Part shown: positions 6,740 to 13,618 of the stretch, piece after piece
Layout of the letters: each line of letters opens with the position of its first letter
Numbering within the stretch: the stretch's first letter is position 1
DNA from: Bacillota bacterium
GTDB lineage: Bacteria > Bacillota > Limnochordia > Darwinibacteriales > DTU012
Length of the DNA stretch: 14,284 nucleotides
Assembly (NCBI GenBank): GCA_012521805.1
Contig: JAAYLQ010000196.1
Coordinates: 1 to 14,284, forward strand
Direction: 5' to 3'
Notes under the pieces: generated by a model
What the model was told of the DNA's origin: nothing
Databases searched by the model: none
Seen by the model: the letters and a program-made list of their open reading frames with translations, nothing else
Program-made: the position numbers and the translations under genes

Positions 6740-8539
6740 TTAGTCGCGGAATAAGTCTGGTAGTATGTTGTAAATATATTGATTTACCCAATTCCAATGG
6801 TGAGTACCACCTTTAGCTACCATGAAATAGAAGTTTCCTTTACTTACGTCTCCTGAATAAATAAAGCTATCTGACAGCTGTTTTAGAGCCTCTATTTGGG
6901 GTACCATATTGCCATAAGCGATATCTGCATCGCCAGTAGCACACAGCAAATAGTAATCTGTTGGTTCATAGCCACCATTTTTGGCAACCCGCTCCAAATA
7001 CTCTGCAGTCAGCATCGCTCTTCTTGCACCAGCTGAGGTAGGTATAATCCAGCAATCACCACTTAGTGGCATGAAATATTTGACGTAGTCAAGGGCAAAG
7101 ATGTAAGTATACCAGGTTGATAATGCACCCATAGAGAATCCGCCAAAAGCTCTATGGTTCCTGGTGGCTTTCATATCTTCTAAATCGCCAGTGGTTAGAT
7201 ATGTCCTATATTTTGTTTCAACTACAGGAATAACATCATTAACTAATTCCTTATGGAACTCACCGGCATCGTCCATTCCGCGATAAAAAGTTGGAGTAAC
7301 AACGATCAGCGGCTCAATATCACCAAAGGCAATCATGTTGTCAATAATTCTCTTCAATTCGCGATTCTGCCCGGGACCTCCGAAAAGTAGGTCTTCATTT
7401 TCACCGCCGCCATGCATCAAATACAACACGTTATACTTGCGGTCATTACCTTCATCATAATAACCGTAAGGGAGGTAAACATGTAACTTCTTGGTATCTG
7501 TACCCCCTCTACGATTAGTCGCCTGATAGACAACGGTTTCAATTGTGCCCTGCTGTTCGTTCGGCCATCTATACTGATTTGGAAGGGCCTTAAACTCTTT
7601 TTCATTTGCTAGCCACTCTGCTGGCTCCAATTTGCTAACAGCATCCCTCAAAGCCGCGACCTGATCATCGATCTGCTGCTGAGTTTCAATCTCCCCATCT
7701 AAAAATGCTTCGGCTGCTTTAATTGCATCCGCTACAATTTCAAAATTAGCATATCTGCTCACATCAAGTTCCTTATAGATGTCGATCAAAGTTAACAGTG
7801 TGTAGGGATTAAGCCCCATGACCGCGTTGTCCGGTCTGCCTAAAAGAATTATTTCACCAAACTTAGAAGTATCCTGCCATGCTGTACCTGTAGCATCAAA
7901 TACATTAATTGTGCCTAATCTTTGAGCGCCTTTGGCTTCATTTACCTGCAGTTCTATGCCAAGAACCTTACCATTGACTGGCGCTGATTGCAGTGCAACC
8001 CGTGCTTCAACTATATACCCATCTTCCACCACTTTGGTTCTGGTATAAAACCGCTCTATATCACCATCATCTGCAGTTCTAGCGTTCTTGTAGTTGACTC
8101 TAAAGTGGACATCGTCTACACCGTATTCGCTGCTTTTGTTATTATTTTCATCAAGAAACACTTCAAAAGAGTCTTGTTCATATGTATTAGCAGATTGATC
8201 CGATAATTGATCGTCCTTTATTTCAGCAAGGATATAAAGGGCATTGTCGTCCCATAAAGCTCTAAACTTCGCTGAAGCCTGAACTCCATTTGAAATATAT
8301 TTTGGGGTAACTGGTACTGCTTGGCTCCAAATTTCGTCCACTTCCCCGTCAACTACCGGAGAACCAAAATAAGCCACCATTCTCCCCTCTGAATCTAGCC
8401 CATACTCGTTTACCACAACTCTTTCCAACCCCTGATCCCCCTCACTTGCTTGTAAATAGGCAGCATTTGCTAAAACCAATAAAGTGACAGCCAGCAATAA
8501 CGCCAGAACTTTAAAACCTGCTCTTCTTATCCCTTTCAA
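6740..8539 (-). CDS. Secreted CBM9-FIVAR-CE1 carbohydrate esterase (feruloyl/acetyl-xylan esterase-like)
   Basis: A predicted extracellular esterase acting on acylated plant polysaccharide. The TTG at 8539 (599 residues) is preferred because AAGGGGG ends six bases upstream. The ATG at 8545 directly abuts that run, and an upstream TTG at 8575 falls inside the inverted repeat. Residues 1-32 are a signal peptide (basic start, L-A-L-L-L-A-V-T-L-L-V-L core). Residues about 60-235 look like a family 9 carbohydrate-binding module (V-D-G-E-V-D-E-I-W, then a D-S-F-E-V-F-L-D strand). About 245-305 is a helical FIVAR-like linker. About 315-599 is a CE1 alpha/beta-hydrolase: H-G-G-G oxyanion region, nucleophile Ser469 in G-F-S-M-G, a probable acid Asp in C-A-T-G-D-A-D and His580 in G-G-T-H-H-W. 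XynZ-type feruloyl esterases are the nearest relatives recalled; substrate is inferred. Confidence 0.88.
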   Translation of the reverse strand: MKGIRRAGFKVLALLLAVTLLVLANAAYLQASEGDQGLERVVVNEYGLDSEGRMVAYFGSPVVDGEVDEIWSQAVPVTPKYISNGVQASAKFRALWDDNALYILAEIKDDQLSDQSANTYEQDSFEVFLDENNNKSSEYGVDDVHFRVNYKNARTADDGDIERFYTRTKVVEDGYIVEARVALQSAPVNGKVLGIELQVNEAKGAQRLGTINVFDATGTAWQDTSKFGEIILLGRPDNAVMGLNPYTLLTLIDIYKELDVSRYANFEIVADAIKAAEAFLDGEIETQQQIDDQVAALRDAVSKLEPAEWLANEKEFKALPNQYRWPNEQQGTIETVVYQATNRRGGTDTKKLHVYLPYGYYDEGNDRKYNVLYLMHGGGENEDLLFGGPGQNRELKRIIDNMIAFGDIEPLIVVTPTFYRGMDDAGEFHKELVNDVIPVVETKYRTYLTTGDLEDMKATRNHRAFGGFSMGALSTWYTYIFALDYVKYFMPLSGDCWIIPTSAGARRAMLTAEYLERVAKNGGYEPTDYYLLCATGDADIAYGNMVPQIEALKQLSDSFIYSGDVSKGNFYFMVAKGGTHHWNWVNQYIYNILPDLFRD

Positions 8540-8563
8540 AAACATCCCCCTTTTCCATGTTTT

Positions 8564-8603
8564 AAATATAAACAAAACTAAAACATTTTTGTTGTTTATA
8601 TTT
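8564..8603. promoter_or_regulatory. 12-bp inverted repeat at the esterase transcription start (putative operator)
   Basis: AAATATAAACAA (8564-8575) and TTGTTTATATTT (8592-8603) are perfect complements separated by 16 bases. On the minus strand the first arm overlaps the -10 box (8605-8600) and the second lies about 20-30 bases downstream of the predicted start. This is a classic repressor position. The arm centres are 28 bases apart, close to but not exactly an integral number of helical turns. In RNA it could also fold just before the ribosome binding site. Confidence 0.6.
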
Positions 8604-8628
8604 TACATTCCTTAACCATTAAAGTCAA
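8600..8628 (-). promoter_or_regulatory. Sigma-A-type promoter of the esterase gene
   Basis: On the minus strand TTGACT (8628-8623), a 17-base spacer and TAAAAT (8605-8600) predict a start near 8593. The -35 box overlaps the stop codon of the deaminase gene, so the esterase can be expressed independently of it. Confidence 0.75.
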
Positions 8629-9242
8629 TTTCTTAATAAAAGTTCCATTAAACGAGCTTCATCAAGGGATTCCTCGAAACTGAGCTGGGATGTTTCGATC
8701 AGCACATTAAGTTTTTCAGTATGCGTGGGATACCGAATGCTCATCTTATCAAAGATTGCATGACTTGGTTTAAGCGCCCGCTTCAGTGAAAGATAATGCA
8801 GCGCAAAACAAATTTTCTCCACATCTCCCTGTTCAAATACTGGCGTAATACCTCTTTGTGCTAGAAATGGATCCTGCTCTAGCAGTCGCACGCTGCCCGC
8901 ATAAGGATCGGCTGAGCCAATGATAATCCGTTTAATCCGCGACATTGCCACTGCTCCTAAACACATTGGACATGGTTCAACTGTGGTATACAATACTAAG
9001 TCCCTCTCTCGCTGTCTGGTTAAGGGAAGATTGTTCAGCGCATTGATCTCGGCATGGGCAATTGTTGTCATTCTGATCGCGCTGCACGACTCTAGATCAT
9101 CCTTAAGCTGATTCCTGCCTTTAGCGACCAAATTGCCCTGCCCATCCACAATTACTGCCGCAATACCATACGAGCCGGCATTATATGCTTCTAAAGCAAG
9201 GCGAATGCATTCCCGCCACTGATCACCAATAAAATCATGCAA
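8625..9242 (-). CDS. CDA-fold nucleoside/base deaminase
   Basis: A 205-residue cytoplasmic zinc hydrolase of the cytidine/deoxycytidylate deaminase superfamily. The zinc site is complete: H-A-E at 63-65 (His ligand and catalytic Glu) and P-C-P-M-C at 90-94 (two Cys ligands). The S-A-D-P-Y-A-G-S segment after the zinc site differs from the D-x-K-x-G-A of tRNA-editing TadA, and there is a C-terminal extension of about 60 residues. It is therefore better called a free base or nucleoside deaminase (guanine, cytosine or related) than tadA. The start is a TTG; an in-frame stop lies three codons upstream, so no longer start exists. A GTGAG-like ribosome binding site lies about six bases before it. 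It is divergent from the MFS transporter, and its own promoter was not found. Confidence 0.8.
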   Translation of the reverse strand: MHDFIGDQWRECIRLALEAYNAGSYGIAAVIVDGQGNLVAKGRNQLKDDLESCSAIRMTTIAHAEINALNNLPLTRQRERDLVLYTTVEPCPMCLGAVAMSRIKRIIIGSADPYAGSVRLLEQDPFLAQRGITPVFEQGDVEKICFALHYLSLKRALKPSHAIFDKMSIRYPTHTEKLNVLIETSQLSFEESLDEARLMELLLRN

Positions 9243-9275
9243 AGCAACTCACATCCTTATCTCAGGGTTAAATCA

Positions 9276-9304
9276 TTGACCACTATTATTCGATTATGTA
9301 TAAT
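9276..9304 (+). promoter_or_regulatory. Near-consensus sigma-A promoter of the MFS gene
   Basis: TTGACC (9276-9281), exactly 17 bases, and a perfect TATAAT (9299-9304). The start should be near 9311, giving a leader of roughly 98 bases. This is long enough to hold the hairpin described separately. Confidence 0.85.
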
Positions 9305-9310
9305 GTTGGC

Positions 9311-9361
9311 ATGAGCTGGTTAACTTGCTTATATTTTGGCCGACACCAGTCCAAGTGCTGA
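9311..9361 (+). CDS. Putative 16-residue leader peptide of the MFS gene
   Basis: An ATG at 9311, at the predicted transcription start, opens a 16-codon frame (M-S-W-L-T-C-L-Y-F-G-R-H-Q-S-K-C) ending in TGA at 9359-9361, inside the right arm of the leader hairpin. There is no ribosome binding site, so it would have to be read leaderless. The placement is what ribosome-controlled attenuation would need, but chance is a real alternative. Confidence 0.25.
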   Translation: MSWLTCLYFGRHQSKC

Positions 9362-9374
9362 TGTTGGCCATTTT
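9337..9374 (+). terminator. Terminator-like hairpin in the MFS leader (possible attenuator)
   Basis: TGGCCGACACCAG (9337-9349) pairs with CTGATGTTGGCCA (9358-9370): 12 of 13 positions pair, one as a G-T wobble, around an 8-base loop. TTTT (9371-9374) follows. It lies between the promoter and the MFS ribosome binding site, so it would stop transcripts early unless prevented. A weak competing pairing, CTGGT (9316-9320) with ACCAG (9345-9349), is available. Confidence 0.55.
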
Positions 9375-9408
9375 ATGTGTCAAATTCTAACTGGAGGCTG
9401 TAAGTAAA

Positions 9409-10638
9409 ATGCGTACTTATACATACAAAGATACACTCCACGCCTGCTATCAGGGTTATATCACCCAGGCAATAGTAAACAACCTAGCGCCACTGCTATT
9501 TGTTATTTTCCAGGAGCAGTACCACCTAACTTACGAAATGGTTGGCCGCTTGATACTAATTAACTTTACAACTCAAATCATCGCTGATATTGCCGCCGCT
9601 CGATACAGCGATCGGATTGGTCATCGGACAGCGGTAATTATTGCTCATCTTTTCTGCGGCATCGGTCTAATATTGCTCGGCGTTTTGCCATTATTTCTGC
9701 CTACATCCTATATCAGCCTTGCATTTGCTGTTGTGATTTACGCCATTGGTGGTGGAATTATCGAGGTTTTGATCAGCCCCATCGTAGAATCTCTACCTGG
9801 AGATGCCAAAGCATCGGCGATGAGCTTGCTGCATTCCTTTTACTGCTGGGGTCAAGTGGGAGTAGTTTTAATTACAACTCTGCTGCTCAAACTGATTGGA
9901 GCACGGTACTGGCATATCTTGCCAATTATTTGGTCGACCATACCCCTAACTAACCTGTACAAGTTTACCAAAGTTCCCCTCCACGACCCGGTTCCAGAAA
10001 CGGAGCGCACTCCGGGAAAACAGTTAATCAGAAACTCTAGTTTTTGGCTGGCTCTGCTTTTAATGCTCTGCGCTGGAGCATCTGAATTAACCATGGTGCA
10101 GTGGTCATCGCTATTTGCAGAACAGGGACTAGGTGTACCTAAGGTACTTGGTGATTTACTGGGACCTTGTTTGTTTGCGGTTCTAATGGGGATTGGCAGA
10201 ACGTTATACGGATGGTATGGCGAAAAACTTCAGATTGATCAGGTGCTGCTCTACAGCGGGATCCTATGTATAATCTGCTATGGAATCACTGTTCTCAGCC
10301 CTTATCCTCTATTATCGCTGTTTGGCTGCGCCCTATGCGGATTGTCTGTCAGTCTCATGTGGCCAGGCACCTTGAGTTTAACTGCTGCCCGGATACCGAA
10401 AGGTGGAACCTTGATGTTCGGCTTACTGGCAATCTTCGGAGATTTAGGTGCTGCATTTGGACCATGGACAGCTGGGGTTGTATCTGACTTTGTTTCCCAA
10501 TCCATGATCCTGAGTACGCCAGAGTTAGGGCTGAAGGCGGGATTAGGAGTGGTAGCCATCTTTCCGATTCTCATGGTGTTCGGTATGTTATCGATTAGGA
10601 AATCTAAACACCAAATTCAGGGTTCAAACAGCAGGTAG
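9409..10638 (+). CDS. MFS transporter (FHS/fucose-permease-like)
   Basis: A 409-residue major facilitator with about 12 hydrophobic helices in two halves. The loop between helices 2 and 3 carries an A-A-R-Y-S-D-R-I-G-H-R-T motif, the family's motif A (G-x-x-x-D-R-x-G-R-R). The S-L-L-H-S-F-Y-C-W-G-Q segment near residue 140 is typical of the FHS branch, whose members carry sugars, although drug export cannot be excluded. The ATG at 9409 has GGAGG about 11 bases upstream, slightly long. It is the sole gene of its unit, driven by a near-consensus promoter with a hairpin-bearing leader. Its last 22 bases overlap the 3' end of the convergent thioredoxin-like gene, leaving no room for a terminator. 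Confidence 0.85.
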   Translation: MRTYTYKDTLHACYQGYITQAIVNNLAPLLFVIFQEQYHLTYEMVGRLILINFTTQIIADIAAARYSDRIGHRTAVIIAHLFCGIGLILLGVLPLFLPTSYISLAFAVVIYAIGGGIIEVLISPIVESLPGDAKASAMSLLHSFYCWGQVGVVLITTLLLKLIGARYWHILPIIWSTIPLTNLYKFTKVPLHDPVPETERTPGKQLIRNSSFWLALLLMLCAGASELTMVQWSSLFAEQGLGVPKVLGDLLGPCLFAVLMGIGRTLYGWYGEKLQIDQVLLYSGILCIICYGITVLSPYPLLSLFGCALCGLSVSLMWPGTLSLTAARIPKGGTLMFGLLAIFGDLGAAFGPWTAGVVSDFVSQSMILSTPELGLKAGLGVVAIFPILMVFGMLSIRKSKHQIQGSNSR

Positions 10639-10946
10639 TAATACCGATCAAGCTTCTGCTCAAGTTCCCGCAGACTGATATGCCTAGCCTCCCTGACAGC
10701 TTCCTTTCCTTCTGTGAAAACTAATATTGCTGGCAGCGAAAAAATGTTGTAGACGGCAGACAGTTCGATTGAACTGTCTGCGTCTATAAATACCCCCTGA
10801 ATTCTGGGATACTTTTGTAAAAGCGCTTTCACCTTTGGCTTAATATCTCTGCAGACACCACAGCTGTTATTACCGAAGAATACTAGCACCATTTCATTTT
10901 CTATGATTACCCTTTCAAGATTTTCTGCGTTAGCGTAAAGCTCCAT
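10617..10946 (-). CDS. Thioredoxin-like protein
   Basis: A 109-residue single-domain thioredoxin fold that likely reduces or exchanges disulfides in the cytoplasm, since no signal peptide is present. The redox motif is C-G-V-C at 29-32, not the classic C-G-P-C, preceded by F-F-G-N-N-S. The cis-proline is Pro72 in F-S-L-P-A-I-L-V-F, so the catalytic core is intact. The frame extends upstream to a TTG at 10982. The ATG at 10946 is chosen from the family alignment, but AGGAG lies 11 bases from it and five bases from an in-frame GTG at 10952, which is equally possible. It ends inside the 3' end of the MFS gene. Confidence 0.82.
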   Translation of the reverse strand: MELYANAENLERVIIENEMVLVFFGNNSCGVCRDIKPKVKALLQKYPRIQGVFIDADSSIELSAVYNIFSLPAILVFTEGKEAVREARHISLRELEQKLDRYYYLLFEP

Positions 10947-11201
10947 AAACACCACAGCTCCTAAGAATCCATTTAAATTCAAACTTCGTTTTCCTGCCAG
11001 CTTTCTGTTTCACTTAATTGCTGTAATTGGCGGGTCAAATTCAATTGGTGCAGTTGGCTGAGTTATAACTTTCATTGTTAGTTCAAAAAATGCTCCATAT
11101 CTTCAAACTTATCCGCTTTGCCAACAGTTTAGTAATCATCCTAAATTTCAGCTGATACCAACCCGCTTACAGATTTCTGTTTAGGCATGGTAAGCAGTTT
11201 C

Positions 11202-11600
11202 TTATTCTTCGAGATCTGCTATGCGATCTTCCAGATCACTCATGGAATCTTCCAGCCGGTTAATCTCATATTCCAGATCATCAATCCGATCTCCCAACTC
11301 ATCAAGCTGGTGTTCAAAATCACCAAAGTCGTCGATATCCTCGAGCTCAGACTCTACGTCACCAATGCGATCTTCCAGATCATCAATTCTGCTCTCAACA
11401 TCATCCATGCGATCGACCAGATCAGTAATCTCGTTGATGTCTATATCCGCCAAAGCATTCAAGCTGTCAAGCTGTCGCTGCTCTGCTGCACGTTCTTCCA
11501 ACTGTTCTATGCGCGTTTCCAGTTCAGTTACAATATCTAACTTGCGCTCAAGCTCGGCAACGCGCTGTCCTAAATCAGCAAGAATGACATCTGCCTTCAT
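11202..11600 (-). CDS. Highly acidic coiled-coil protein, function unknown
   Basis: A 132-residue protein from the ATG at 11600; GGGG is eight bases upstream, and the two earlier in-frame starts (GTG 11609, ATG 11606) are too close to it. Nearly the whole length is heptad repeats with Leu, Ile or Val at a/d positions and runs of Asp and Glu (repeated units such as D-L-E-D-R-I and E-L-G-D-R-I-D-D-L-E). It has no Cys, no membrane segment and no signal peptide. The DNA is internally repetitive: an 18-base stretch at 11221-11238 recurs exactly at 11365-11382. Long open frames on the opposite strand here are artefacts of this repetition. It lies about 110 bases downstream of the ABC permease, with a TATATT box at 11637-11632 suggesting its own promoter. 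Similar small coiled-coil proteins occur as structural or scaffolding factors; no specific function is assigned. Confidence 0.7.
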   Translation of the reverse strand: MKADVILADLGQRVAELERKLDIVTELETRIEQLEERAAEQRQLDSLNALADIDINEITDLVDRMDDVESRIDDLEDRIGDVESELEDIDDFGDFEHQLDELGDRIDDLEYEINRLEDSMSDLEDRIADLEE

Positions 11601-11711
11601 CTGCATCACCCCATCGAGAGTAATTTCACTAAATATATTCCGCCATTGGATAAAAATTCCTTTACATTACGAAGGCTCTACCATCTCATCCTCCCACATA
11701 GGCTCTCAATT

Positions 11712-12521
11712 TCACAACCGCAGATCTCTTTTCTTATATATATCATGTGCTGCCGTAAGAGTGATTACAATCACAGAAATGCCGATCAGCCATTCAACAG
11801 AAAGAATTCCTTCGTTGAGCAGTTTCTGCGTCTTGATCCATTCCATTGGAGACAAATATCGCAAAAAGCTAAGCTTTTCCACGATAATCCCGATAATACC
11901 CAAGATATAGGTACCAAACACCACCGCAATAACCACACCTGAAGCAGATTTACTGCTTTTTAATATCGCCGATAAAAGCATCCCAACCGACAGATAAATT
12001 AGTCCCACGTAGAAAATCGATCCATAAAAAATACTTGTTTCCTTAATGGCGGCAGTTAGAGTAAAATCAGTAAACAAGAGATAACCAACCGTTGTTGTTA
12101 CATCCAGTGCCGCAAGGACAATCAATAACATGAATAAGTTAGCCAGCCCTTTTTGGACAAAAATATGAGTGCGGCTGACAGGTTTGCTGTATAGCAATTC
12201 GATAGTACCATCAGTTTCTTCTTTGACAAGGGATGTAACCGCCTGCTGCATCATGAAAATCATGACTGCAATGGTAAGGTACTGCAGCACATAACCAAAA
12301 TAGTTTGTAATCAATGTAAAATCAAACAGTTCCCCAAGTCCAAATGCTGCTAATAAAACCGGATCAATACCTTCCAGCTTCGCCCCGGCAAGCTGTTTCA
12401 TAGCATCAGTCTGCATAGATGGAAAGAATGCCAGGATAAAAAAGGTGAACCCGCAGAATGCCAACGCTCCAATCACAATACTTTTCCAGGTATTCCTCAA
12501 TTCTAATTTAAGAGTATTCAC
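11712..12521 (-). CDS. ABC-2 type transporter permease
   Basis: A 269-residue membrane subunit of an ABC exporter. About six hydrophobic segments are visible (near residues 15-33, 75-95, 128-150, 165-185, 193-213 and 243-258). The family-typical K-E-E-T-D-G-T-I-E-L-L-Y-S-K-P-V-S-R coupling segment lies between the second and third. The GTG start overlaps the stop of the ATPase gene by four bases (GTGA), with GGGGGAA five bases upstream, so the pair is coupled. It should work with the adjacent ATPase as a two-gene exporter like those in bacitracin or bacteriocin self-protection; the substrate is unknown. If the ATPase frameshift is real, this subunit may have no partner. Confidence 0.85.
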   Translation of the reverse strand: MNTLKLELRNTWKSIVIGALAFCGFTFFILAFFPSMQTDAMKQLAGAKLEGIDPVLLAAFGLGELFDFTLITNYFGYVLQYLTIAVMIFMMQQAVTSLVKEETDGTIELLYSKPVSRTHIFVQKGLANLFMLLIVLAALDVTTTVGYLLFTDFTLTAAIKETSIFYGSIFYVGLIYLSVGMLLSAILKSSKSASGVVIAVVFGTYILGIIGIIVEKLSFLRYLSPMEWIKTQKLLNEGILSVEWLIGISVIVITLTAAHDIYKKRDLRL

Positions 12522-13391
12522 TTCAATTCCCCCTGCCCATATAAATCCATGAAATATTCATCTAGGCTTTCATTCGCGATCGTAACATCATCTGGAGCAG
12601 CCTGCTTCAACAACTCCAGAAGGATTCCAGGTTCCCCCCGATAGCGATATATTCGCTTATCCCGCCTATTCTCTAACAATTGAAAGTTAGAGTGACAGAT
12701 CTCCTTTCCTCCCCTGACCATCACAATTTTTTGCGGTTGACTGAACTCAGCGAGGTCTGCGGTTGTGACAATTCTTCCCTGTTTAATGAACACCACCCGA
12801 TCGCAGTACTCCTGCACTTCTCCAAGATTATGACTAGAAAGCAGAATAGCCACACCATTGGCTGCCTGGTTAGTCAGCTCAGTAAATAAGCGTTTCTGCA
12901 TTACCGGATCAAGCCCGCTGGTCGGCTCATCTAAGATCAAAACTTTAGGCTTGAATGCCAAGGCACAAACGATCGCAACCTTTTTCTTATTACCAGTAGA
13001 TAGTTCATCAAAACGCTTGGTGAGATCTAGTTCAAAAAGGTCACATAACCGTTCGGTTTCATCATCAAAACTACCGCGATGAAATCGGTTACTAACTTTA
13101 ATCAGTCTTCCCACTGTCAGATTGCGGTAATACCTCACATCACTGGGCACATAGCCTGTAAACCCTTTAATTACTCGGCTTTCAGTTACCACGTCTTTGC
13201 CGTAAATCGAAGCGGTTCCACCGCTGGGGAAAGATAAAATTCAATAGAATTCTGATGGTGGTCGATTTACCTGCTCCATTTGGACCCACAAATCCTAAAA
13301 TCTCGCCTTCCTTAACCGTAAATGATACATCCTCAATTCCGAGGTGCCTACCATAATATTTCTTTAGATTTTCTACTCGAACAGCGTCCAT
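12518..13391 (-). pseudogene. ABC transporter ATP-binding subunit, split by a one-base frameshift
   Basis: The N-terminal part, from ATG 13391 (GGAGG nine bases upstream), holds Walker A, G-P-N-G-A-G-K-S-T at 36-44. At a run of four G on the plus strand (13226-13229, CCCC in the coding strand) the reading frame shifts. The old frame reads on to a TGA near 13182. Dropping one C restores S-G-G-T-A-S-I-Y-G-K-D and joins the rest: signature L-S-T-G-N-K-K-K-V-A, Walker B V-L-I-L-D-E-P and the S-S-H-N-L switch. The merged protein would be 290 residues, normal for the family, and the downstream half starts with no ribosome binding site of its own. It may be a true pseudogene, a homopolymer sequencing error, or +1 frameshifting at CCC-C. 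Confidence 0.8.
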
Positions 13392-13424
13392 AAACAGGTG
13401 CCTCCTCAATCTCCTTCTGTGTCA

Positions 13425-13449
13425 TATGTTCTCTTCTGCAGAGAACATA
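13425..13449. promoter_or_regulatory. Inverted repeat upstream of the ABC operon (putative operator)
   Basis: TATGTTCTC (13425-13433) and GAGAACATA (13441-13449) are perfect 9-bp arms with a 7-base spacer. They lie 34-58 bases before the ATPase start in the divergent intergenic region. It could bind a repressor or fold in the leader RNA. Confidence 0.5.
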
Positions 13450-13472
13450 CCCTTTAGCAAACTTGACTTTAC

Positions 13473-13494
13473 AATAGTTTACAAGAAAACTATT
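13473..13494. promoter_or_regulatory. Second inverted repeat in the ABC/MATE divergent region
   Basis: AATAGTTT (13473-13480) and AAACTATT (13487-13494) are perfect 8-bp arms with a 6-base spacer. A TTGACT (13463-13468) on the plus strand and TTGTAA boxes on the minus strand overlap it, but no complete promoter could be fixed with confidence. Confidence 0.45.
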
Positions 13495-13618
13495 TCCCTG
13501 GTTATCTTTTACCGAAAGGGGTCTCAGCCTAAGTCCGAGCAAAATATCCGCAGCTGTCTCCTGGTGAAAAAATATCCTCATGCTTTGGCGTTCGCTATAC
13601 CCTTGGGTACATAAAAAA

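Noticed and set aside
8625..9242. tRNA adenosine deaminase TadA
   Set aside because: The zinc motifs fit, but the segment after them and the long C-terminal extension do not match TadA, so only a general deaminase call is made.
11010..11075. 21-codon minus-strand ORF between the thioredoxin-like and coiled-coil genes
   Set aside because: It has no ribosome binding site. Another frame over the same bases also looks protein-like, so the 10983-11201 spacer may hold remnants of a decayed gene, but nothing can be named.
11161..11200. Terminator after the coiled-coil gene
   Set aside because: An 8-bp stem with one wobble exists, but its loop is long and no T-run follows on the minus strand.
11187..11910. 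Long plus-strand open frames opposite the coiled-coil gene
   Set aside because: They are Ser/Arg- or Ile-rich mirror images of the repetitive acidic heptads, without ribosome binding sites, and they run into the permease antisense.
13348..13581. 77-residue minus-strand open frame upstream of the ABC ATPase
   Set aside because: It overlaps the ATPase start in another frame, resembles no family and spans both inverted repeats; it is best read as a regulatory region.
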